The notes beneath the pieces were generated by a model that was not told the origin of the DNA, made no database searches, and saw only the letters and a list, made by a program, of their open reading frames with translations. Of a DNA stretch of 56,781 bases, positions 25,247 to 33,139 are shown one piece after another; within the stretch, counting starts at the first letter, position 1, and each line of letters starts with the position of its first letter. This stretch comes from Candidatus Gastranaerophilales bacterium (GTDB taxonomy: Bacteria > Cyanobacteriota > Vampirovibrionia > Gastranaerophilales > Gastranaerophilaceae): contig CAJULH010000007.1 in NCBI GenBank assembly GCA_910587175.1, positions 1-56,781 on the forward strand, read 5' to 3'. A program made the translations under genes and the position numbers.

Positions 25247-26707
25247 ATGAAAAAGATAATAAAATTTTTAACAATATTTTTTCTTACCCTTATAATTCAG
25301 GCAGGGCAGGGATTTTTTACACAAAACGAAAATAAAGCTTTTGCCGATTTTTCTTTCAGGGATATGGAGCTGAGTTTTGTCCAGATTTCCGACACCCATA
25401 TTTCAGACAGGGAAGATACATCTTACAAGGCGCTTTCAAATTCAAAACTGCTTTTAGAAGATGCCATAAAGCAGGTAAATGATATTAAAATGCTCGATTT
25501 TGTAATGTTTACAGGCGATATGGTGGACGAACCTTTAAAAAAATCGTACAGGGATTTCTTTATTCTTTTGACAAAATTGAAATACCCGCCCCTAATGACA
25601 TTTGGAAACCATGATGCTCGCCAGATAGAAATTTTAGACAAAAATACACCGCCTTATATAGATAAGAACGAAGCTCTTAATATAATTAAAAAATGCAATC
25701 CGTATTATATCTTCGACAACAGCTACTATGCTTTTTCACCCAAAAATGATTACCGCGTAATAGTTTTAGATACAACAGTTGACGATGCTATCACGGCAAA
25801 CGGAAAACTAAAAGACGAGCAGGCAGAATTTTTAAAATCCGAGCTTGAAGCAAACCAGGATAAGGTTATTGTTATCTTCCAGCATCACCCGGTAGCAGAA
25901 CCATTCAAATCAGAACATCATAAAATTACAAACGGTGAAGAATATATGGATATCATAAAACAGTATAAAAAAACTCCGATAGCTATATTCTCAGGACACT
26001 ACCATGCGGCAAAGATAATGAGACAGGGTAATATAATCCATGTTTCAACACCATCTCTGGTCACATTCCCGAATGCATTCAGATATGTAAATATTACGAA
26101 CTACAAAGACAGGACTATTTTTAATATTAAATATATGGAAACAAACCTTGAAGATGTGCAAAAACAAAGCAAATTAAGCGCTATAGCATCAGCTACCTTA
26201 AGGGGGCTTCCAAATGACCATAATATAGTAATTACAATCAGAAAAAATAAAAACTACGATAATGATTTAAAAGAAGAAAAACCAAAAACAATAAAAGAAG
26301 ATAAAGAACTTCAAAAAGAGGCTGCAAAAAACAAAAAGGCAGAAGATAAGGCTGCAAAGAAAGCATCTGCAGCTGAAGCCAAGGCAAAGAAAGCTGAAGA
26401 AAAAGCCATAAAAGAAGCTGAAAATAATGCTCTGAAGGCAAAAAAGGCAGAAGAAAAGGCAGAATTAAAAACACAAAAACAAGCTCAAAATGAAGCTAAA
26501 AAAGAACTTCGTGCTAAAGAAAAACAGGAAAAAGAACAGCAAAAACTTGAAAAACAAAACAAAGAAGCTGAACTAAGAGCAGAGCGCAAAGCCGCAAAAG
26601 CCGAGACCGAGGCTAAAAAAGCACAGGAGCGCTCTGAAAAGAAAGCTATAAAGGAAGCTGCCAAAACACAAAAGAAAGAGAGTGCCACAGAAAATGCAGG
26701 AAATTAA
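25247..26707 (+). CDS. Secreted metallophosphoesterase with a long Lys/Ala/Glu coiled-coil tail
   Basis: From the ATG at 25247 the protein is 486 residues with a signal peptide (KKIIKFLTIFFLTLIIQAG). A calcineurin-type phosphoesterase domain carries all metal motifs: QISDTHIS, FTGDMVDE, FGNHDAR, FQHHPV and SGHYHAAK. The last roughly 140 residues are an almost pure Lys/Ala/Glu/Gln helix, reminiscent of the TolA central domain. The upstream in-frame ATGs at 25193 and 25232 would precede the signal peptide and are rejected. The gene overlaps the following MBL gene by 14 bp. The substrate is unknown (phosphoester or nucleotide). Confidence 0.83.
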   Translation: MKKIIKFLTIFFLTLIIQAGQGFFTQNENKAFADFSFRDMELSFVQISDTHISDREDTSYKALSNSKLLLEDAIKQVNDIKMLDFVMFTGDMVDEPLKKSYRDFFILLTKLKYPPLMTFGNHDARQIEILDKNTPPYIDKNEALNIIKKCNPYYIFDNSYYAFSPKNDYRVIVLDTTVDDAITANGKLKDEQAEFLKSELEANQDKVIVIFQHHPVAEPFKSEHHKITNGEEYMDIIKQYKKTPIAIFSGHYHAAKIMRQGNIIHVSTPSLVTFPNAFRYVNITNYKDRTIFNIKYMETNLEDVQKQSKLSAIASATLRGLPNDHNIVITIRKNKNYDNDLKEEKPKTIKEDKELQKEAAKNKKAEDKAAKKASAAEAKAKKAEEKAIKEAENNALKAKKAEEKAELKTQKQAQNEAKKELRAKEKQEKEQQKLEKQNKEAELRAERKAAKAETEAKKAQERSEKKAIKEAAKTQKKESATENAGN

Positions 26708-27620
26708 GATAAAATTCAGAGGCACAAGGGGCTCTCATCCTGTTGCACACCAAAGCTTTTTAAAGTATGGCGGAAACACAAGCTGTGTCGAGGTTCAGGC
26801 GGGCGGTCACCTGATTATTCTTGATGCAGGAACAGGAATTATAAATCTCGGACGCGACCTTCAAAAAGAACATATACTATCCGGCACGGATTTATATTCA
26901 AGAAAGCCTGTAAATGCTACTCTCGTTCTAAGCCATATACACCAGGATCATATTCAGGGATTACAGTTTTTTGCACCGCTTTTTATCCCCACAACCACAC
27001 TTGATGTTTACGGGCTGCCGTATTCCGGCATGAGCCTTAAAGAAACCCTCTCAAATGTTTTATTTGAAAAGGTATTCCCGGTTTCTATGAATGAAATTCC
27101 TTCAAATTTCAATGTATATGATTTTGCCTTAAAACATATGCTTATTCTAAAGCCGGATGGTTCAAAAAATTTCATCAAAGCAAGTGATTTCAAGTTTGAA
27201 GACCAAAAAGATAATGTTATAATTTCAGTCCACAAGACAACAGCACACCCAAAAAACGGCTCTCTTTGCATAAAGATTCAATTTAACGGAAAAAGCATTG
27301 TATACGCAACAGATAAAGAAAGCTATATAGGCTGTGATAAAAAATTCATTGAATTTGCATACGGCGCTGATGTTCTAATCCACGATGCCCAATACACCCA
27401 GCAGGATTACATTTCGCCCATACTGCCAAAACAGGGTTTCGGACATTCCACGTTTAATATGGCAATAGAAACAGCAAAATTTGCAAAGGCAAAAAAACTG
27501 GTCTTTTTCCACTATGATCCAAATTACGACGATGGAATCCTGGATATGCTTGAAAAAGAATTTAGCTCCGTATCTGACGATTTTAAATTTGCCAAAGAAG
27601 ATTTGGAAATTATTATATAA
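26694..27620 (+). CDS. MBL-fold metal-dependent hydrolase
   Basis: This metallo-beta-lactamase-fold enzyme opens KIKFRGTRGSHPV and carries the HxHxDH site in LVLSHIHQDHIQGLQFF. Later metal ligands are probable in AHPKNGSL (His), VYATDKES (Asp) and LVFFHYDPNYDD (His). The layout resembles the PhnP/RNase Z-like phosphodiesterase branch that acts on cyclic or RNA phosphodiesters. ATG 26694 overlaps the previous gene by 14 bp; the GTG at 26682 is an alternative start. It is cotranscribed with the phosphoesterase before it and the TPR protein 4 bp after it. Confidence 0.83.
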   Translation: MQEIKIKFRGTRGSHPVAHQSFLKYGGNTSCVEVQAGGHLIILDAGTGIINLGRDLQKEHILSGTDLYSRKPVNATLVLSHIHQDHIQGLQFFAPLFIPTTTLDVYGLPYSGMSLKETLSNVLFEKVFPVSMNEIPSNFNVYDFALKHMLILKPDGSKNFIKASDFKFEDQKDNVIISVHKTTAHPKNGSLCIKIQFNGKSIVYATDKESYIGCDKKFIEFAYGADVLIHDAQYTQQDYISPILPKQGFGHSTFNMAIETAKFAKAKKLVFFHYDPNYDDGILDMLEKEFSSVSDDFKFAKEDLEIII

Positions 27621-27624
27621 GTAT

Positions 27625-28293
27625 ATGAAAAAAAAATTTCTGCTTTTTATAGGTTTGTTTTTCTTCAGTGCCTGCTTTTTTGCAGGGTCTGGAGAATCTG
27701 CAGGAATTTTGGGAAATTTTGCCCTTCAAAATGCCGCATATGCGGATTTGAATGAAGTTTCAATCACAAGTCCTGTGGATGCACAAAAAAATGCCAACAC
27801 CCATAATCGCCGCGGTGTTAATTATTTCAGAGAACAGGATTATTTTGCAGCCCTGAAAGAATTCAAAATAGCAATTGCAATAAACCCGAATTCCCAATCC
27901 ACAGCCGTATATTACAATAACCTCGGCAAGGTTTATCTCATTTTTGGCGAAATTCAAAGAACAAGAAACCTGACCCGTGTGGATGCCGATTTTTCAGAAA
28001 TGGCAAAAACCTGCTTTGAACGTGCAATTATGCAGGATTGCATGAAATTTGAATACTATAAAAACCTTGTCTCATCATATGAACTCCTTGGAATTACAAA
28101 ATCGAAAAAAGAATTTTTACTTAAAAATTTAAAGGTAAATCCTTTTAATGCGATAGTTGTGGCTATAATACTTGCAAAAGAAGGAAAAACCGACCCCGCA
28201 ATTATTCTGCTTAATGATTTTGCAAATAAAAACCCTGATTTAATCATCACAGACGATGTAAAAAAATTCATCACCGCGCTTGAAAGAGTATAG
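27625..28293 (+). CDS. Secreted TPR-repeat protein
   Basis: The start at 27625 gives a 222-residue protein with a signal peptide (FLLFIGLFFFSACFFAG). The Cys after FFFSA could be a lipobox-like site, but it lies deep in a long hydrophobic stretch. Two or three tetratricopeptide repeats follow (THNRRGVNYFREQDYFAALK, then YNNLGKVYLIFGEIQ). The longer ORF reaching back to 27481 runs inside the MBL gene and is rejected. It is the third gene of the tight operon with the phosphoesterase and MBL hydrolase, so it probably helps assemble or scaffold an envelope function. Confidence 0.78.
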   Translation: MKKKFLLFIGLFFFSACFFAGSGESAGILGNFALQNAAYADLNEVSITSPVDAQKNANTHNRRGVNYFREQDYFAALKEFKIAIAINPNSQSTAVYYNNLGKVYLIFGEIQRTRNLTRVDADFSEMAKTCFERAIMQDCMKFEYYKNLVSSYELLGITKSKKEFLLKNLKVNPFNAIVVAIILAKEGKTDPAIILLNDFANKNPDLIITDDVKKFITALERV

Positions 28294-28343
28294 GGCTTAG
28301 TTTATCCGTTTGCGCAGCATATTTAAAAGCCGGATAACTTTTA

Positions 28344-29075
28344 TTATGAAGAATGCTTATTTTTTTGTTCTTTCTTTTCTATATATCTGATTGCACCTTT
28401 CAGTCCGTTATTAAATTTATATGAACCGCCAAAGTCATCCCTGTATTCATCGCTTGAAATAATATCTGAAAGTTCTGTTAACGCCTCTTTTAATTCAGAA
28501 AGATGTTTTTCACCATAATCATGGTATGTTCCGTCAGGATGTACGTATAATGCAGGGCGCAGCGAATATTCACCATTTTCCATAATAGTTAGACTATATC
28601 CGCCAACTTCGCCGCTTGAGCCATCTTTTGCTTTGACAGCAGGTTTAGCATTTAATCTCATCCATTTACCATCCTTTTTCCTGGTTAATTCCATTTCAGG
28701 CGCCTTTTTCCAATCATGCCAGCTATTTCTGGATAAATTAAATGACTCGTCATAATACCGCACCCAATGCGCCTTCCCGTTAAAATCAAACCAACTTTCT
28801 TTATACGGTTCGTCATCTTTGTATATGGTTTCACATTAAACATTTCCACTCTTGTAATATAGCCTTGAAACTTTATCTGCCTGCTTTTCAAGTGCAGTTT
28901 CATCAGCCTGCTTTTCATCAGTCTGCTTTACAAAAACATCTAAAACTTCTCCTAATGTAGGCGGAAAATGCATACTGTCATCCATTTTTACATTATTTGT
29001 TTTCTTACCCACAAAATTAAAATTATTTATACGGTTTAAATTTGTATAATTTGAAAAAATTCCTGAAATTTTCAT
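28344..29075 (-). pseudogene. Hypothetical gene interrupted by one in-frame TAA stop
   Basis: The gene starts at 29075 with an excellent AAGGAGAGG site and reads MKISGIFSNYTNL...NFNFVGKK for 79 codons, until a TAA at 28838-28836. The same frame then continues open for another 163 codons (CETIYKDDEPYKESWFDFNG, later MELTRKKDGKWMRLNAK and YGEKHLSELKEALTEL) to the stop at 28344. Both halves have the same coding style and no frameshift is needed, so the stop looks like a recent point mutation, a sequencing error, or readthrough. The C-terminal half resembles a small beta-rich domain of unknown function. It lies downstream of purA, which is on the same strand. Confidence 0.72.
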
Positions 29076-29274
29076 ATCCTCTCCTTAATTTTTATTATAT
29101 AAAATCCGTGAATAAATTATTTTGCAAAAAACTTTATTTCACGCAAAATGGCACTCAGCAGCTTGAATACCGCCTTAAAATTATCGCTAATCCCATCAAA
29201 TTCTGCATTCAAATTTTGCGCTGGATTAAAACGCATTATAAATCTATTTCAGGATTTTAAATATAGCATTCAAA

Positions 29275-30564
29275 CTACACAAACATTGTCTGTTCGCGGT
29301 CCGGTCCTGTACTTACAATTTTTATCGGCGCACCGGAAACCTCTTCAAGGCGTTTTAAATAGATTCTAGCTTCAGCAGGCAGCTCGTCAAAACTTTTAAT
29401 CCCGGTCGTATCGCACATCCAGCCTTTAAATGTTTCATAAACAGGTTCATAATCTTTATGCGTGTACACATTTGTAGGGTAAAATTCAGTCACTTCACCT
29501 GTTTTCACATTTTTATACGCCGTACAGAGCTTAATTTCAGGAAAAGTATCAAAAACATCAAGCTTGGTTAGAGCAATAGATGAAATTCCGCCAACCAGAA
29601 CGCTATACTTTGCAATCACGGCATCAAACCAGCCGCAACGTCTTGCTCTTCCGGTTGTTACACCAAATTCCGCTCCTGTTTTCTGTATTTTTTCACCGGT
29701 TTCATCTGTTAATTCCGTTACAAATGGTCCTTCGCCAACACGCGTAATATAGGCTTTAAATACGCCTATAACCTCTTTTATGGCTAAGGGTCCCATGGAT
29801 GCACCTACTGCAGCCCCTCCGCCTATAGGGTTTGAACTTGTAACATAAGGATAAGTACCGTAATCTATGTCTAAAAGTGCACCCTGTGCGCCTTCAAAAA
29901 GAATTGTCCTGTTTCTTTTAGCATCATCCAGCACCTTTTGCCATTCAAAACAAACATATGGTGCAAAAATTTCTCTATATTTCCTGCAAAGCGCCAGCAC
30001 ATCTTCTTTTGCATACGGTTTTAACCCGTAAACCCTCTCCAGCATTTTATTTTTCAAAGACAAAATCACATCCAGTTTTTCAGATAAGGTTTCTTCGTTA
30101 AATAAATCCTCAACGCGAATGCCTGAACGCGCGTATTTATCAGTATATGTAGGACCTATACCCTTTTTTGTGGTGCCTATTTTATTTTTGCCAAGTGCAG
30201 TTTCAGAATACCCGTCAACCTCTGTATGCCAAGGCATTGTAATATGTGCAAGCGGGTGAATCTTAAGAGCTTCTTTGAAATGAGCCTCAGTAACCCCTTC
30301 TGCCACAAGCTCTGCCATCTCTTTTTGAAAATCCAAAGGGTTAATCACAACACCGGCGCCTATAAAACAGATTTTATTTTCGTATAAAATGCCGGACGGA
30401 ATGAGGTGAAATTTATATTTTTTACCATTTAAAACAACGGTATGACCAGCGTTTGAACCGCCCTGATACCTTATTACAACATCTGCATTTTGAGCCAAAA
30501 GATCTGTAATTTTTGCCTTACCCTCATCTCCAAACTGGGCGCCAACAACAACGGTATTTTTCAC
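29275..30564 (-). CDS. purA: Adenylosuccinate synthetase
   Basis: PurA makes adenylosuccinate from IMP, GTP and aspartate in AMP synthesis. The 429 residues are the standard length. Landmarks are the P-loop-like GAQFGDEGKAKITDLL, RYQGGSNAGHTVV, GIGPTYTDKYARSGIR, LFEGAQGALLDIDYGTYPYV and the C-terminal STGPDREQTM. One small change is GDEGKAK where GDEGKGK is usual; the catalytic Asp and His (NAGHTV) are present. It is divergent from cysS with 125 bp between starts. Confidence 0.96.
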   Translation of the reverse strand: MKNTVVVGAQFGDEGKAKITDLLAQNADVVIRYQGGSNAGHTVVLNGKKYKFHLIPSGILYENKICFIGAGVVINPLDFQKEMAELVAEGVTEAHFKEALKIHPLAHITMPWHTEVDGYSETALGKNKIGTTKKGIGPTYTDKYARSGIRVEDLFNEETLSEKLDVILSLKNKMLERVYGLKPYAKEDVLALCRKYREIFAPYVCFEWQKVLDDAKRNRTILFEGAQGALLDIDYGTYPYVTSSNPIGGGAAVGASMGPLAIKEVIGVFKAYITRVGEGPFVTELTDETGEKIQKTGAEFGVTTGRARRCGWFDAVIAKYSVLVGGISSIALTKLDVFDTFPEIKLCTAYKNVKTGEVTEFYPTNVYTHKDYEPVYETFKGWMCDTTGIKSFDELPAEARIYLKRLEEVSGAPIKIVSTGPDREQTMFV

Positions 30565-30655
30565 GTTTTCATCCTCACGTCTTCACTGCTATTCAGGGCG
30601 GCACATAAAAAATTTTGCATATTCCGGGCACAAAATTTTCTCGCCACCAAGCTAT

Positions 30656-30686
30656 TTTACTATAAAAAAATTTGTAGTAAAATTTA
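30656..30686. promoter_or_regulatory. Divergent, near-palindromic promoter region between purA and cysS
   Basis: The minus strand carries TATAGTAAAAT (purA side) and the plus strand TGTAGTAAAATTTA (cysS side, 30673-30686). The two copies lie back to back, giving a near-palindrome ATTTTACTATA...TGTAGTAAAAT. The cysS ATG begins 11 bases after TGTAGT, leaving a leader of a few bases and no ribosome-binding site. Confidence 0.45.
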
Positions 30687-30689
30687 CGT

Positions 30690-32186
30690 ATGTTAAAATT
30701 TTTTAATACGCTTTCAAAAAAACAGGAAGAATTTAAGCCCCTGAATGAGGGTAAAGTAAAGATGTACGTTTGCGGTCCCACCGTCTACGATAAGGCGCAT
30801 TTAGGGCATGCAAGATGTTATATTACCTGGGATGTTTTATACAGATATCTGAAATTTAAAGGGTTTGACGTCACATATTGCAGAAATGTGACCGATATTG
30901 ACGATAAAATCCTGAAAAAAGCAGATGACAGAGGCGTTTTGCCGGAAGTCATAACAAAAGAATTTTATCAGAGTTTTATAAACTCAATGGACGCCTTGAA
31001 TGTCCTGAAGCCTGATATAGAGCCAAGAGCCACCAAAACAATAGGCGAAATGATTGCCATGGCTAAAAAGCTGGTGGATGAAGGCTTTGCATACCCTGTT
31101 GACGGGGATGTTTATTTTGAAGTAGGCAAATACAAGCACTATGGCGAGCTTTCAGGTCAGCCTATAGACGATTTAATGGCAGGAGCAAGGGTTGAAGCCG
31201 ATAACAAGAAAAAATCGCCTCTGGATTTTGCCCTCTGGAAAAAAGATGAAAAGCATGGTCTCAAAAGCCCCTGGGGAATTGGAAGACCAGGCTGGCACAT
31301 TGAATGCTCTGCCATGAGCAAAAAACATTTAGGCGAAACCATTGATATACACGCAGGCGGGGCAGATTTACAATTTCCGCACCACGAAAACGAGCGGGCA
31401 CAGAGCGAATGTGCCAATGGCTGCGATTTTGTAAAATACTGGCTGCACAATGGTTTTGTAACCATTAACAAAGAAAAAATGTCAAAATCTCTGGACAATT
31501 TCCTTACCATAGATGATGTCCTGAAGAGCTACAATTCAAATGCCATAAGGTTTTTCATTCTTACAAACCATTACAGAATGCCTGTAGAATTTAATGATGA
31601 AGCGCTCAATGCAGCAAACGGCGGGGCAAAAAGGTTTATAAACAGTGTAAAAGAATACAGTTTAGAAGCTTTAAGAAAAGAAATCAATGCTGAAAATTTT
31701 GATTTGGAGGCTATAAACTCTTTTGTAGAGGCTATGGACGATGATTTAAACACGTCAAAAGCTCTTGCAGTGCTATTTTCGCTTGTTGATAAACTTAAAA
31801 AAGCGGCTGCAGAAAGAATTTCAAATGTTTCGGAATCTGCTTCTACGGGCGCTGCAAGTATTTTAACTGAAAATAAAGACTCAATTATAACAATTGCCGC
31901 AACAATTGTATTTTTAGGTGAAGTTCTCGGCTTTGATTTCAACCTGAAAGATAAGCCCCTGTTGAGTGATGAAGAATTAAGAACAAAAATTTCGAGTCTT
32001 TATAAAGAATTTGGCTTTGAGGATTCAACATTGCCAAAAGCCTTGTTGGATAAGCTTATTGATGATAGAAATCTTGCAAGAGCCAATAAAGATTGGGCAA
32101 AATCAGATTTAATACGCGATAAACTGCTCACTGCAGGAATTTTGCTTAAAGACTCAAAAGAAGGAACCACCTGGGAAGTTAAGTAG
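30690..32186 (+). CDS. cysS: Cysteinyl-tRNA synthetase
   Basis: This class I synthetase charges tRNA-Cys. The 498-residue protein has MYVCGPTVYDKAHLGHARCY (HIGH motif HLGH and the first zinc Cys) and FDVTYCRNVTDIDDKI. The remaining zinc ligands are in GWHIECSAMSKKHLG and FPHHENERAQSE, and KMSKSLDNF supplies the KMSKS loop. The length is normal and all active-site residues are intact. It is 34 bp upstream of rsmI and likely cotranscribed with it. Confidence 0.97.
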   Translation: MLKFFNTLSKKQEEFKPLNEGKVKMYVCGPTVYDKAHLGHARCYITWDVLYRYLKFKGFDVTYCRNVTDIDDKILKKADDRGVLPEVITKEFYQSFINSMDALNVLKPDIEPRATKTIGEMIAMAKKLVDEGFAYPVDGDVYFEVGKYKHYGELSGQPIDDLMAGARVEADNKKKSPLDFALWKKDEKHGLKSPWGIGRPGWHIECSAMSKKHLGETIDIHAGGADLQFPHHENERAQSECANGCDFVKYWLHNGFVTINKEKMSKSLDNFLTIDDVLKSYNSNAIRFFILTNHYRMPVEFNDEALNAANGGAKRFINSVKEYSLEALRKEINAENFDLEAINSFVEAMDDDLNTSKALAVLFSLVDKLKKAAAERISNVSESASTGAASILTENKDSIITIAATIVFLGEVLGFDFNLKDKPLLSDEELRTKISSLYKEFGFEDSTLPKALLDKLIDDRNLARANKDWAKSDLIRDKLLTAGILLKDSKEGTTWEVK

Positions 32187-32220
32187 AAATTCAAAACCCA
32201 GACTACAGAAAGGAATAAAA

Positions 32221-33045
32221 ATGGCTTCAGGCAAGCTTTTTATAGTATCCACACCCATTGGAAACCTTTCTGATATTACATTTCGGGCAGTTGAAACTCT
32301 GAAAAATGCCTCTGTTATTGCATGCGAAGACACAAGAAATACAAAAATTCTCTGTGAAAAATATGGCATAAAAACACCTTTGGAAAGTTGCCATAAATTT
32401 TCAGAAAGCAGAAAATGTGAATTCTTTTTAGATTTCCTGAAAAATGGTGAAGATGTAGCCCTTGTATCCGATGCAGGCACGCCTTTGATATCTGACCCCG
32501 GCGTGAAACTGGTTGATGAAGCGCGTTTAGCAGGATATAATGTAGTGCCAATCGTTGGGGCATCAGCAATTCTAGCGTTACTGGCTTCAATTCCAAGACA
32601 GAATGAGGATTTTAAGTTTATCGGCTTTTTGCCGCGCCGGAAATCACAAATTGAAAATCTTGTAAACGCAAACAAGACAGAGAATTTGGTGTTTTATGAA
32701 AGTCCAAACCGGCTGATAGAAACACTTTCCACAATTTCAAAAATGGAAACCCAGCGAAAAATCGCAATAGGACGCGAATTAACAAAGAAATTTGAGGAAA
32801 TTAAGGTTGATACAGTTGAAAACCTGCTTGAATACTACTCTTCACACGTGCTAAAAGGTGAAATCGCTTGTATGCTCTATGCGCTGGAAGAAAATTCAGG
32901 CAAAGATAATGAACTTTGTTCAAAAATTTTCACGCTAAAGGGGCTGAAACTCTCTGATAAAGACATTGTAAGCGTTGTAAATTCGCTGTATGGCGCACCA
33001 AAGAATGAAATTAAGGAAATTTTATTGCAAAATAAAAACAGCTGA
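32221..33045 (+). CDS. rsmI: 16S rRNA (cytidine-1402-2'-O)-methyltransferase
   Basis: RsmI uses SAM to 2'-O-methylate C1402 of 16S rRNA in the decoding centre. The 274 residues show the family pattern LFIVSTPIGNLSDITFRAVE, ACEDTRNTKILCEKYGI, VALVSDAGTPLISDPG, VVPIVGASAILALLASI, FIGFLPRR, and FYESPNRLIETL. GAAAGGAA precedes the ATG. Length and motif order are normal. Confidence 0.95.
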   Translation: MASGKLFIVSTPIGNLSDITFRAVETLKNASVIACEDTRNTKILCEKYGIKTPLESCHKFSESRKCEFFLDFLKNGEDVALVSDAGTPLISDPGVKLVDEARLAGYNVVPIVGASAILALLASIPRQNEDFKFIGFLPRRKSQIENLVNANKTENLVFYESPNRLIETLSTISKMETQRKIAIGRELTKKFEEIKVDTVENLLEYYSSHVLKGEIACMLYALEENSGKDNELCSKIFTLKGLKLSDKDIVSVVNSLYGAPKNEIKEILLQNKNS

Positions 33046-33139
33046 TTTTTATTTCTTTCAACATAATTTTGCACTTTTTTGCAAATTTTTGTTTTGATAT
33101 TAATCAGCCGTTTTAAAATTATAATTTAAATTTTAATAA

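Noticed and set aside
33070..33095. Weak hairpin TTTGCA...TGCAAATTTTT after rsmI
   Set aside because: A 6-bp AT-rich stem is too weak to call a terminator with confidence.
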